From a bacterium (lineage in GTDB: Bacteria; Cyanobacteriota; Vampirovibrionia; Obscuribacterales; Obscuribacteraceae): a DNA stretch of 23,848 nucleotides. The translations under genes and the position numbers were made by a program. The notes under the pieces were generated by a model that made no database searches, was not told the origin of the DNA, and was given only the letters and a program-made list of their open reading frames with translations. The DNA lies in the NCBI GenBank assembly GCA_030431355.1, contig JAUIJG010000017.1, positions 1 through 23,848 on the forward strand, in the 5' to 3' direction. Below, in pieces: positions 6,905 to 14,667 of this stretch (its first letter is position 1; each line of letters starts with the position of its first letter).

Positions 6905-8395
6905 GTGGCCGTTGTCCAAGAAAAAGAATTACTGTGTAAATCCTGGCTGGAGAAGCCAAAGCAACTTTTAATCGATGGCAAATGGGTGGATGCCAAGACA
7001 AACAAAACGTTTAAAACATACAACCCGGCAACCGAAGAATTACTCGCTGAAATTCCCGAAGGCGGCAAAGAAGACGTTGAGTTGGCTGTAAAAGCCGCTA
7101 GAAGAGCCTTCGAAACCGGAGCCTTCTACAACAAGTTTTCCGCCAGCCAGAGAGCCAAATGCCTCTACAACCTGGCTGACTTGATTGACAAGAACGCCGA
7201 TGAGCTGGCTCAACTGGAGACCCTCGATAACGGTAAGCCCATCAAAGAATCCCGTTGGGTAGATGTGCCGATGACCGCCGAAACTTTCCGCTACTATGCC
7301 GGCTGGTGCACAAAGCTCGAAGGCGAAACTATAAACGCTAACAATGACTTCTTCACCTACACTCTTCGCGAGCCTGTAGGCGTTGTCGGTCAAATCATTC
7401 CCTGGAACTTCCCGATGCTGATGCTCGCCTGGAAGTGGGGCCCAGCTCTCGCTTGCGGTAACAGTGTTATCCTCAAGCCCGCCGAGCAAACTCCTCTTTC
7501 CGCCCTCAGATTAGGTGAACTGGCTCTGGAAGCTGGTATTCCCGAAGGCGTAATCAATATCATCACCGGACTCGGTCCTAACTCTGCTGGTGAGTACATC
7601 GCCAACCACATGGACATCGACAAGATTGCTTTCACCGGTGAAGACAAAACAGGTCAGATCATCGTTAAGGCTTCCGCTGGAAACCTGAAGAGAGTATCTC
7701 TCGAACTCGGTGGTAAAGCTCCTAACATCGTCTTTGCTGACGCTGATATCGCCGTCAACGGTGCCATCACCGGTATCTTCTTCAACCAGGGTCAGGTCTG
7801 CTGCGCTGGTTCCAGGCTCTTCATCGAGAAGAACGCCCAGGACGAGTTCATGAGCAAGTTGCTTGATCGTGTCGGCAAGATGGTTCAAGGTAATGGTCTT
7901 GATGAGAAGACCGTTATCGGTCCTCAGGTTTCGAAAGAGCAGCAAGAGCGTTGCTTCGACTACATCGACATCGCCAAGAAGGAAGGCGCCAGCCTCGCCT
8001 GTGGTGGTGAGCGTCCTGAAGGTCTCGACAAAGGTTACTTTGTGAAACCCACTATCTTCACCGGCGTGAAGAACGACATGAGAATTGCCCAGGAAGAAGT
8101 CTTCGGACCTGTTCTTTCAGTAATTCCTTTCGAGAAAATGGACGAAGTTGCCGAAGAAGCTAACAAAACTCGCTTCGGTCTCTCCGGTGCTGTCTGGACC
8201 CAAGACGTCAAGAAAGCCCACAAATTCGCCAAGAAAATCAAAGCCGGTACAGTCTGGGTCAACTGCTACAACGTATTTGATCCTGCTGTTCCTTTCGGCG
8301 GATACAAGCAAAGCGGCTACGGTCGTGAGCTTGGCAAACACTCCATTGAGCTTTACAGCAACATCAAGAGTGTTTGGATGAATCTTGCTGACTAG
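6905..8395 (+). CDS. Aldehyde dehydrogenase (class 1/2, betaine-aldehyde type)
   Basis: The enzyme oxidises an aldehyde to its acid with NAD(P)+ in the cytoplasm. All core ALDH elements are present: PWNFP at 166-170 (oxyanion Asn168), KPAEQTPLSA, the general base Glu267 in LELGGK, the nucleophile Cys299 in NQGQVCC, the EEVFGPV segment at 397-403, and the closing PFGGYKQSGYGRE motif. The length of 496 is standard. The start is GTG 6905 with a strong GGGAGG site. One oddity is FTGEDKTG at 243-250, where the family usually has FTGSTxVG: the serine that contacts the cofactor phosphates is Glu here. The substrate cannot be read from sequence; ALDH1/2-like and betaine-aldehyde dehydrogenases are the nearest types. 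It is a single-gene unit ended by a strong terminator. Confidence 0.95.
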   Translation: MAVVQEKELLCKSWLEKPKQLLIDGKWVDAKTNKTFKTYNPATEELLAEIPEGGKEDVELAVKAARRAFETGAFYNKFSASQRAKCLYNLADLIDKNADELAQLETLDNGKPIKESRWVDVPMTAETFRYYAGWCTKLEGETINANNDFFTYTLREPVGVVGQIIPWNFPMLMLAWKWGPALACGNSVILKPAEQTPLSALRLGELALEAGIPEGVINIITGLGPNSAGEYIANHMDIDKIAFTGEDKTGQIIVKASAGNLKRVSLELGGKAPNIVFADADIAVNGAITGIFFNQGQVCCAGSRLFIEKNAQDEFMSKLLDRVGKMVQGNGLDEKTVIGPQVSKEQQERCFDYIDIAKKEGASLACGGERPEGLDKGYFVKPTIFTGVKNDMRIAQEEVFGPVLSVIPFEKMDEVAEEANKTRFGLSGAVWTQDVKKAHKFAKKIKAGTVWVNCYNVFDPAVPFGGYKQSGYGRELGKHSIELYSNIKSVWMNLAD

Positions 8396-8426
8396 TTCTA
8401 ATTGAACTAAGCAGACAATAGTTGAG

Positions 8427-8460
8427 AAGAGCCGGTACTATATATAGTGCCGGCTCTTTG
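8427..8460 (+). terminator. Strong intrinsic terminator of the aldehyde dehydrogenase
   Basis: 8427-8440 pairs with 8445-8458 over 14 positions with one G-T wobble, and the loop is TATA. The GC-rich base (GAGCCGG/CCGGCTC) is followed by CTTTG, so the T run is short. It stands between convergent genes and probably serves the plus-strand one. Confidence 0.8.
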
Positions 8461-8503
8461 CTATGTCTATTATTGATATGTTTATTGATGACTTTTGCCG
8501 GAT

Positions 8504-9223
8504 TTACTCTTCGCATTCCACTATCGCGGTTCCGTTCTCTACTGAATTTTTGAACTGCTGTTGCCGGTAGGCTTTCTGTTCTACGGGGGGCATTTTGCTA
8601 ATTTCGGCTTCTCTTGTAAGGCAGGCTTTCTTTACCTCAGCTTCAGTGGCATCGGGACTTAGACCCAGTGACTGCGCTCCTTCTTTGAGCCAGGCTTTGT
8701 TTATTTCTTCCAAGCTGGCGTCTTTGCCGAGACCGAGGACTCGGCGTTGCTCATTCATCCAGTCTTGTTCCAGGGCTTTCTCTACATCTGCTTTCGACTC
8801 ACCGGGTCCCAGGCCCACCGAAATAGCCATTGTATCGAGATGCTCTCTGTTGAGAGCCTCTTCAATTTCTGAATTACTGGCTGTTTCCGGATTCAAACCC
8901 ACGCCTCGAGCTATGGCCTCACGGTCTTCCGGCTCCAAGGTGCTGAGATCCGAAGCGGCGTTCTGGTCTTCTTTTTGAACGCTCTCACCATCTACCAATT
9001 CGAGGCTCGGCAATACATCATTTTTGTTGTTTGCGCCGGGGCTTCTTTCCTGTGCCAGATAACTGCTACGATCTTCCATGGAGACGTCATTGTTGAGCGC
9101 AGCAGACGAGTCCGCCGGTTTTAGTGTGGCTGCTTCTTTGGCATCTGTAACTTTTGCTTGATCGCCCAAGGGTAGAGGCTCCGTGTGGATTAAACATCCG
9201 AGTGCAGGTTTTGTTTCGGCCAA
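8504..9223 (-). CDS. Acidic cytoplasmic protein with four tandem J-domain-helix-like repeats
   Basis: I do not recognise this as a named family. The N-terminal 95 residues are low-complexity and acidic, without signal peptide. Residues 101-205 hold four repeats of about 25 residues with the pattern 'GLxxxAsxxEIxxAL': near 101-126, 129-153, 157-180 and 182-205. The third and fourth (LGLGKDASLEEINKAWLK, LGLSPDATEAEVKKACLT) closely resemble the start of a DnaJ J-domain (helix I end and helix II), but no HPD motif follows and each unit is too short for a whole J-domain. It may bind a partner through helical hairpins; classical Hsp70 stimulation is unlikely without HPD. The start is TTG 9223 with GGAG at 9230-9233. 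An inverted repeat GCTCAG/CTGAGC (9234-9252) lies just upstream. Confidence 0.75.
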   Translation of the reverse strand: MAETKPALGCLIHTEPLPLGDQAKVTDAKEAATLKPADSSAALNNDVSMEDRSSYLAQERSPGANNKNDVLPSLELVDGESVQKEDQNAASDLSTLEPEDREAIARGVGLNPETASNSEIEEALNREHLDTMAISVGLGPGESKADVEKALEQDWMNEQRRVLGLGKDASLEEINKAWLKEGAQSLGLSPDATEAEVKKACLTREAEISKMPPVEQKAYRQQQFKNSVENGTAIVECEE

Positions 9224-9786
9224 TGCCGACTCCGCTCAGAGCAAGGCTGAGCATAGACTTTATTGCTGGGTTTAGTAAGTGAGCATATTCGAGAATATAC
9301 CCAGATTGTGTCAGATTTGTGGAAAGCTCGGAGGAGTGCTTGAACCAGATTCTAATTCTGCAGGTGCTTGATTCTAATAAAATAGAGGTATCCTCAAATT
9401 CACTGTGCACTAATCGTATTGGTCAGGCGATAGGGGTTTTGTAGCGCATCGAAATTCTGAAGGCATGTACAGCTTCACTTTCTCCGTGTCCGGTGATTCT
9501 GCTGTGGCATTGCGGAAACCCGGAACCTTTGACCAGAAGAGAGCCAACCGAGTGGTTGATAAAGTAATTGGAAGGGGGGTGAAAGAAGAGTTGCTTTCAC
9601 TGTTGGATACCGTGGATTGAGTAAGGTTCACGCAAAAACAAAAACGCTCCATGCGAAAGCTTCAGGTATGATCTGTTTATGGATGAACTAGAGCACAGTC
9701 GACTTCAAATAGAGCTTATAAAGTCTGTCTGTGAGAAGTTTGAGTAATTTCCTCCTGAAACTATGGAAACATCGGATATGTTTTGA
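9224..9786. other. 563-base region with possible gene relics
   Basis: No complete gene is convincing here. The minus-strand frames at 9087-9410 and 9410-9652 look like chance frames. On the plus strand several short stretches read like genuine protein but in different frames: 9257-9343 (SEHIREYTQIVSDLWKARR), 9414-9620 and 9679-9747 (MDELEHSRLQIELIKSV). A near-direct repeat, GTGCTTGA...GATTCTAAT, occurs at 9336-9356 and 9364-9378. This would fit a decayed plus-strand gene or genes. Confidence 0.35.
9465..9620 (+). CDS. Short possible protein or gene fragment, 51 residues
   Basis: The frame from ATG 9465 ends at TGA 9618-9620 and is open back to 9414. The C-terminal half (KPGTFDQKRANRVVDKVIGR, then GVKEELLSLLDTVD) has the amphipathic look of a real helical protein. 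There is no good ribosome binding site at the ATG (AAGG is only one base away). It may be the end of a truncated gene. I do not recognise a family. Confidence 0.3.
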   Translation: MYSFTFSVSGDSAVALRKPGTFDQKRANRVVDKVIGRGVKEELLSLLDTVD

Positions 9787-10674
9787 ATGATACTGAAACA
9801 ATCGAGTGAAATTGTGTTTCAATTGCGAAAAAGGTTATGGCTATATTTGCTGTTGATTCTTCTTTTGCTGACTTCAACGGTACCTATTTTCGCGGATTCT
9901 TTTGTCGAACCCCTAGTCGTACCCCTTATTGTTAGTGATGAAGGAAACAAGGATGCTCAGCTAGTATTCAAAAACTACAAGGGGCCCGATTTGGATAGCA
10001 AACAGATTCCGATAGATAAGCATGTCGGAGTTAAATTCACGTTGTATCCAGACGGATCGATACGCTGGATAAGAAGGTGTATCTGCAAGAATGAGTGTTC
10101 AACTAGTTTCGGTGGATCCGTCTACCTTGCTCTAGCTAACGCTTTGAAAAGTACAAAATTGCAATATTTAAGAACTAGCAAGGTAATCGATGCCACCTTG
10201 ATCTATGGCCCAACCATAAACGAGGGAGATTGTCCGCTCTCGATTGGACCGGTTGATCCAGTTGGATATCCGGTTACTTATACTCTTGAAAATTTCACAA
10301 GGAATGAGTTCTTTGGTGATTGGAACAATAGAGTAATGAAGCGTATTGTTCGTAGTTTTCGGACGGAAATTCCTGCAAAGATTGGGGCTGTTTGGTTTCG
10401 TATCAACAGAGATGGATCTGTTGATTGCCTGAAAGTTTTGCCTGTGATTGAGGACGGTACAAAGGTATCCAGAGCCGAGTTCAACTCTGCAGGAGAATAC
10501 TTAGTTGATATTGTTCGGGGGGCAGTCCCTCTTCCATTCGTAGGAGTTAAACGGGATCCTTATGGACCAAGGGGTGTTTTATTGATATCTGATGGTTCGG
10601 GAAAGCTTAAAGTTCGTGGATACTCCGCATATCGTGGACCGGACTGGGTAAACATTGAAAACAAGAGAAAGTAG
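9787..10674 (+). CDS. Secreted protein with two TonB-C-like domains
   Basis: An N-terminal signal sequence is evident (basic RKR, then LWLYLLLILLLLTSTVPIFA before DSF). Two domains of the TonB/TolA C-terminal kind follow. The first is around VGVKFTLYPDGSIRWI and GSVYLALANALKSTKL. The second is around WNNRVMKRIVRSFRTEIPAK, IGAVWFRINRDGSVDCLKVL and FNSAGEYLVDIVRGAVPLPF. Both show the strand 'DGSI/V' followed by a helix and a short strand. The protein is related in design to the secreted protein near the left end, but it has two domains and lacks the repeat linker. Coding is AT-richer than in its neighbours, and the ribosome binding site is weak. The role is unknown, probably periplasmic binding. 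Confidence 0.75.
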   Translation: MILKQSSEIVFQLRKRLWLYLLLILLLLTSTVPIFADSFVEPLVVPLIVSDEGNKDAQLVFKNYKGPDLDSKQIPIDKHVGVKFTLYPDGSIRWIRRCICKNECSTSFGGSVYLALANALKSTKLQYLRTSKVIDATLIYGPTINEGDCPLSIGPVDPVGYPVTYTLENFTRNEFFGDWNNRVMKRIVRSFRTEIPAKIGAVWFRINRDGSVDCLKVLPVIEDGTKVSRAEFNSAGEYLVDIVRGAVPLPFVGVKRDPYGPRGVLLISDGSGKLKVRGYSAYRGPDWVNIENKRK

Positions 10675-10716
10675 CCAGACTTCCATTCGATTGCAGCAGA
10701 GTTCAGACTGATTAAT

Positions 10717-12009
10717 CTATGTTGTCTGGTAAACAACGGCAGTATTTCTTTTGCACAGTTCGCATATAAAAGCGTAAAAGAATCCGAGTGGTCCGCCTTC
10801 AAGTAAGTCTCCTTCGACCTGGGCAAAGAACATCATTCTTTTAGAGCATTTTGGGCAATGGGGGTAGATGGGACCTTGCTGCCAGTTAGGGTATCCCCCT
10901 ATCTGTGAGTAATTATCTATATCCAGCTCGTCCGAAGCCGCGTACAAACAATTTCTTTGAGCTCCTATCGAAAGGCTTTTGTTTCTTGTAAATTGCTCGG
11001 TGTCGTCTGATGGCTCTATTATCAAACTTACTTCGGTCAGTTCCCAGCCAGATGCAACTTTGTTTGATATCGTGAAGTTTGATACCAGAACACATCTCTC
11101 ACAAGTGGAGAAGGTCAAAGTTTCACTTGCGTTTTCCCCGTTCCATGTAAAGGTAAGGCTTTTTAAGTCTGTCTCGAGAAGTGTTATCAGATTTTTGCCG
11201 CAGCTCGGACATCTCTTGGTACTATTGATAATGGCACTTATTTCCCCTGTCTGAGAATCCTTCTCAGGCGATTCAATTGGGAAACACTGTGCAAAACAAA
11301 GGTCCCTTCTCTCGCCTTTTTCTGTTAGCTCCCATCCTGCGTTCAAAGAGTATTCTTCGGGCGACAGATTGAGTTCTTCCGCCCAAGAGGGTTTTGTCTT
11401 TCGCCATGTACTGAACTGCTTCTGTACCTCTGAGTCTCCAATCCAGGATAGTCGAATTAAGTATGTATCCGGATCCTCTGCAATCAAACTGAAAATGAGA
11501 TCTCTTACCTCTGCGCCGGCGTGATGGAACAAGAAGTCATCCGGGCAATCCAATTCATCTTCTATTGCCAGTTTTAGAAATTGATCAATGTTTTGATCTG
11601 TAGACCTCTTCAGTGTTGAAGCTAATTGAAAGGCCTCGCTTGCCCTATCGCTGTTAGCCAATTCAAGAAGGTAACGTGCAAGTCGGTTAGTCTGAGCCTG
11701 ATCTAAGCGGCAAGCCAAATCATGTCGTGACAAAGGATAATCTCTTTCGACAATTAGAGGGGCTTCTTCTCTCTTTCTATGCATAATCTTCAGTATTTCT
11801 ACTGGGTCTACTATACCGTCAAAGGGGTCAAGCTCTCTTCTATTCTCTTCGTTATACTTCTCTTCCAGGTGCTTGAGTCTCTTTTGGTGACAGGGCATAC
11901 AAAGCCCACCGGTTTTGTCTCTAGTCGATTGCTGAATGGACTCGTTGCATGCATCGCAACTGGATTTCTGTATTGTCAAATTGCCAATTCTCCTGCTAGA
12001 GATATCCAA
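10717..12009 (-). CDS. Zinc-ribbon protein with a DUF1963-like C-terminus
   Basis: Three paired CxxC sites suggest zinc ribbons: C18/C21 with C37/C40, C267/C270 with C303/C306, and C385/C388 with C416/C419. The C-terminal stretch IGGYPNWQQGPIYPHCPKC followed by MMFFAQVEGD and a second CELC matches the end of DUF1963 (YwqG-type) proteins, which typically have 'GGxPxW' then 'CPxCxxxMxFxxQ'. The middle (residues 90-230) is helical and unassigned. No signal peptide is present, so it is likely cytoplasmic. The start is TTG 12009 (only a weak GGATAG site), 21 bases after the SDR stop, so the two genes are probably cotranscribed. The family's biochemical role is not established, and I do not assign one. 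Confidence 0.75.
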   Translation of the reverse strand: MDISSRRIGNLTIQKSSCDACNESIQQSTRDKTGGLCMPCHQKRLKHLEEKYNEENRRELDPFDGIVDPVEILKIMHRKREEAPLIVERDYPLSRHDLACRLDQAQTNRLARYLLELANSDRASEAFQLASTLKRSTDQNIDQFLKLAIEDELDCPDDFLFHHAGAEVRDLIFSLIAEDPDTYLIRLSWIGDSEVQKQFSTWRKTKPSWAEELNLSPEEYSLNAGWELTEKGERRDLCFAQCFPIESPEKDSQTGEISAIINSTKRCPSCGKNLITLLETDLKSLTFTWNGENASETLTFSTCERCVLVSNFTISNKVASGWELTEVSLIIEPSDDTEQFTRNKSLSIGAQRNCLYAASDELDIDNYSQIGGYPNWQQGPIYPHCPKCSKRMMFFAQVEGDLLEGGPLGFFYAFICELCKRNTAVVYQTT

Positions 12010-12030
12010 TTTTCTATCCGATTCAATGGG

Positions 12031-12807
12031 TCACACACTTTTTATAGCCGCGCCATCGATATGCACTGCCGAACCGGAAAAGAATTGACCATGACTTGAG
12101 CACAGATACGTTATGAAAGCGCCAATATCGTCCGGGTGCCCAAATTTATTCATGGGTGAAAAACTCTTCCATTCCGCTAATACAGAATCTAGATCTTTGG
12201 ATGTCTCTGTCGCGTACTGTTTTGCGAGAGTGCGAACCAGGGGCGTGTCAAAATATCCGGGACAAATGACATTAGCAGTGATACCATTTGGTGCTTCTTC
12301 GACGGCAATGCATTTTGCTAGATTATTCAGCCCGGCTCGGAATGTTGACTGGACCACGGACGATGCTTCTGCTTCCAATCCAAATATTGAGCCGATATAG
12401 ATGAGTCTTCCGTATTTGTTTTTACGCATATTTGAAATTACTGCCCGGCTTAGTTCTATGGGGGCGCGCATCAAGAGTTGGTAGCCCAGTTCCCAGTCGG
12501 AATCAGTCGCTCTGGAGAATGGCATTGTCGGCGGATGAGCTGTACTCACTACCAGAATGTCTATTGCTCCCACGGCAGCCTCAGATTCTGCAATCAACCG
12601 CAATCTATCTTCCGGCTTCGACAAGTCCGCCGATATCAGAACAGGTTCGTCAGCAAGATCCGCCGCCGCCTTCTTCAAGTTCTCCATGGAACGGGAGTTT
12701 AGCACTACGTTGCAGCCGGCTTTCAGCAATGCCCTGGCTGCTGCATATCCAAGACCGTAGCTAGCTGCCGTGACCAGAGCATTCTTTCCCTGAATATCTA
12801 ATTCCAT
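12031..12807 (-). CDS. SDR-family oxidoreductase with altered catalytic residues
   Basis: A short-chain dehydrogenase/reductase of normal length (258). The NAD(P)-binding turn is TAASYGLG at 13-20, a variant of TGxxxGxG. Further core elements are ADLSKP (60-65), the STAHPP segment (89-93; NAGxx in common SDRs) and the catalytic-site strand IYIGS with Ser140. The expected YxxxK is replaced by QSTFR (Gln153, Arg157). The later PG motif ICPGYFDTPL and the closing DGA are intact. A known minority of SDR proteins annotated as 3-oxoacyl-ACP-reductase-like has this SNxxRA-type replacement. Substrate unknown. The ribosome binding site GGGAG lies at 12813-12817. It is the first gene of a pair with the zinc-ribbon gene. 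Confidence 0.9.
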   Translation of the reverse strand: MELDIQGKNALVTAASYGLGYAAARALLKAGCNVVLNSRSMENLKKAAADLADEPVLISADLSKPEDRLRLIAESEAAVGAIDILVVSTAHPPTMPFSRATDSDWELGYQLLMRAPIELSRAVISNMRKNKYGRLIYIGSIFGLEAEASSVVQSTFRAGLNNLAKCIAVEEAPNGITANVICPGYFDTPLVRTLAKQYATETSKDLDSVLAEWKSFSPMNKFGHPDDIGAFITYLCSSHGQFFSGSAVHIDGAAIKSV

Positions 12808-12944
12808 TGGCGCTCCCTTGTTTAAGATTCAAATTGAACTGAAAGGTACCACGGTGAGCAAAGGTGAGCAAGCGAAGTCTACTATTAACTGAACTGGTAG
12901 AATTTCAAGATCATCAGGCACTGAGTTTTGAGTATCATGGAGAT

Positions 12945-13400
12945 ATGTTGAAATCCCCCAAAGCAGACCTAGTTTTCTTTGTCTTAAGCGCTTCTTTCTT
13001 CGTCGCTCAGCCAGCGATACCTAAGACCTCTGATTGTGATGCGTCGAAAGAGAGCGTTTCTGAGAAGGGAAACGTTGAAGTTAAGACAAGCACCGGTGCA
13101 AGGAAGCGCAACTCCGCTGGAAGTGAACACAGGTTGACGCGCATGGATGGCTTGAACGCCTGGTCAAGCATGAACTCTGCGAACTCAAAATGTCTTGTTA
13201 TTTCTGGCAAAAAGTATCCCAAAAACTCGGTGGGCGATTTTGTTAGAACCCAGAGCAAGTATATGAATGGAGTAGAATTTCAACCGAATCGCCGGTTCAA
13301 GTACTTGAGAGATACTATGCCCGCGCCTTCTGCTAAGACCAGGGAGACGAGCAAGCCCTGGTCTGTATTGGAACTTCTGGGTAAGCCTAAATACAAATGA
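12945..13400 (+). CDS. Small secreted protein, unknown function
   Basis: The frame is open from GTG 12864, but ATG 12945 yields a convincing signal peptide (MLKSPK, then ADLVFFVLSASFFVAQPA), so I choose it, giving 151 residues. The mature protein is basic and serine-rich, with a C-terminal part FVRTQSKYMNGVEFQPNRRF and the ending SVLELLGKPKYK. That ending looks like the middle of a larger lipoprotein-type domain, so the gene may be C-terminally cut. GGAG lies only two bases before ATG 12945, five before TTG 12948. Not recognised otherwise. It diverges from the SDR gene. Confidence 0.55.
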   Translation: MLKSPKADLVFFVLSASFFVAQPAIPKTSDCDASKESVSEKGNVEVKTSTGARKRNSAGSEHRLTRMDGLNAWSSMNSANSKCLVISGKKYPKNSVGDFVRTQSKYMNGVEFQPNRRFKYLRDTMPAPSAKTRETSKPWSVLELLGKPKYK

Positions 13401-13418
13401 TAGATTTTAATAAGGCTT

Positions 13419-13489
13419 CCTATGGTCATACATCAATTTTGTTGTATGGGTATAGGTAGTCAAAACTCAACCCAACTTGGCTTTTGACT
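13419..13489. terminator. Two adjacent hairpins between convergent genes, likely bidirectional terminator
   Basis: Hairpin 1 spans 13419-13456: CCTAT pairs with ATAGG and CATACA with TGTATG, around a symmetric GGT/GGT internal loop. Hairpin 2 is a perfect eight-base stem AGTCAAAA (13458-13465) with TTTTGACT (13482-13489). Together they fill the gap between the plus gene ending at 13400 and the minus gene ending at 13507. Confidence 0.6.
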
Positions 13490-13506
13490 TCCCAGTTTCG
13501 CGAATT

Positions 13507-14592
13507 TCAATTCCCGGAAAATCTACCAAGCGGACCGTCGGCTCTTAGAAAGCTTTTCAGCTCCCCGAAGCTAAGGAAGCAAGCACCCTCCGGTTCCACT
13601 GCTTTCATGGCGTGGGGCAGATCGAAGTTATACAGAAAAGTGATTCCATATCCGCTAATGGAAAAAGAGTCTAGATTGTCTACACCAAATTTAGCCTGGC
13701 TGAGTCTCTCTTTTATGGACTGTCTGTCTTCCGGATCCACGTCTTTTTGTATCTTCTCGGCGATTTTCTTTTGCAGAACTGTATTAACTTTAGAGGCAAG
13801 CTGACCGAGGTTCTGCTGCCGGAAAAGATCTTTTGCCTTAATCGTCTCTCCGCTTTTGAGGTTGACTGAAACTGCTTTGTTCCAGCTGTCCGGATAGGCG
13901 CCGGAGCCCTCTACCCACCACAGAAGGCTGAGGATATAGTTGTCGTTTAGGGTTACGTAGTAGGTGGCTTTGTCCAGCCAGCCGGACCAATCGTCACCAT
14001 CAGCCACGGTTTCAAATTTGATTGCTTTCCGTGTTTTAGACAATACATTCTCTGGCAAAAACGACAACGTGGGTCTGTATACTACCCCTCTGTGGTGTCC
14101 GCTTTTATAGCGAGTATCAGCTTTCCTTGCGATTTTGACTGAGCCGGGACCCAGGCTGTGCGTACCAATCAGTTTGAAAGGAAGCTTCTTGCCCTGCTTA
14201 GCAAAGGAATGCCATTGTCCGAAGAACTCATAGTCAGTGAAAATTCCCTTGAAGACGGCTGTTTTCTTGCCGGAACTATCGATTTCTTCGAGTGTGGCAT
14301 TGCTCGTTGGTGGATATAGATAAATTGACTGTAAATCTACGCTACCGGCCAACTTTATTGGTTTTCCGACTTTCTTATATGCGTAGCTGCCGAAGAGCTT
14401 CTTCCCATCTCTACTAAGGGTCATTGCTATGGGGTAAGTGCTGATTGTCCCGTCATATGCTTTCTTGACTTTATGAATTTGTCCGGGTCCCGGATACCTC
14501 TTTGCATTGGCTGGTTTGGCGCTTGATGCGGAAGAGAAACCTAAAAGAAGAAGGACTGAGCTTGCTGATATTAGAACTGTAGAAATTCGCAT
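13507..14592 (-). CDS. Secreted DUF3298-like protein (RsiV-type fold)
   Basis: The signal peptide is clear (VLISASSVLLLLGFSSASSA). The N-terminal half forms beta-rich repeats of unknown type. From about residue 195 the protein matches the DUF3298 pattern seen in the lysozyme-binding part of the anti-sigma factor RsiV and in many lipoproteins. It shows a strand pair YVTLNDNYILSLLWWVEGS, the 'NLKSGETIKAKDLF' motif, a helix, then FSISGYGITFLYNF and a final SFGELKSFL. It has no transmembrane anti-sigma part, so it is probably a periplasmic binding protein. The ribosome binding site is a modest AGG seven bases before ATG 14592. It lies 75 bases after the previous minus gene and may be the last gene of the kinase operon. 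Confidence 0.8.
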   Translation of the reverse strand: MRISTVLISASSVLLLLGFSSASSAKPANAKRYPGPGQIHKVKKAYDGTISTYPIAMTLSRDGKKLFGSYAYKKVGKPIKLAGSVDLQSIYLYPPTSNATLEEIDSSGKKTAVFKGIFTDYEFFGQWHSFAKQGKKLPFKLIGTHSLGPGSVKIARKADTRYKSGHHRGVVYRPTLSFLPENVLSKTRKAIKFETVADGDDWSGWLDKATYYVTLNDNYILSLLWWVEGSGAYPDSWNKAVSVNLKSGETIKAKDLFRQQNLGQLASKVNTVLQKKIAEKIQKDVDPEDRQSIKERLSQAKFGVDNLDSFSISGYGITFLYNFDLPHAMKAVEPEGACFLSFGELKSFLRADGPLGRFSGN

Positions 14593-14667
14593 AAATAACC
14601 TGGTGCTGTGAAATCAATCCCCGTCCCCGAACACACGGTTGAAGGGTAGCGCCAATGATAGCTTTTT

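Noticed and set aside
9410..9652. Minus-strand open frame of 80 codons
   Set aside because: The opposite strand in this stretch reads more like protein, and the product is compositionally random.
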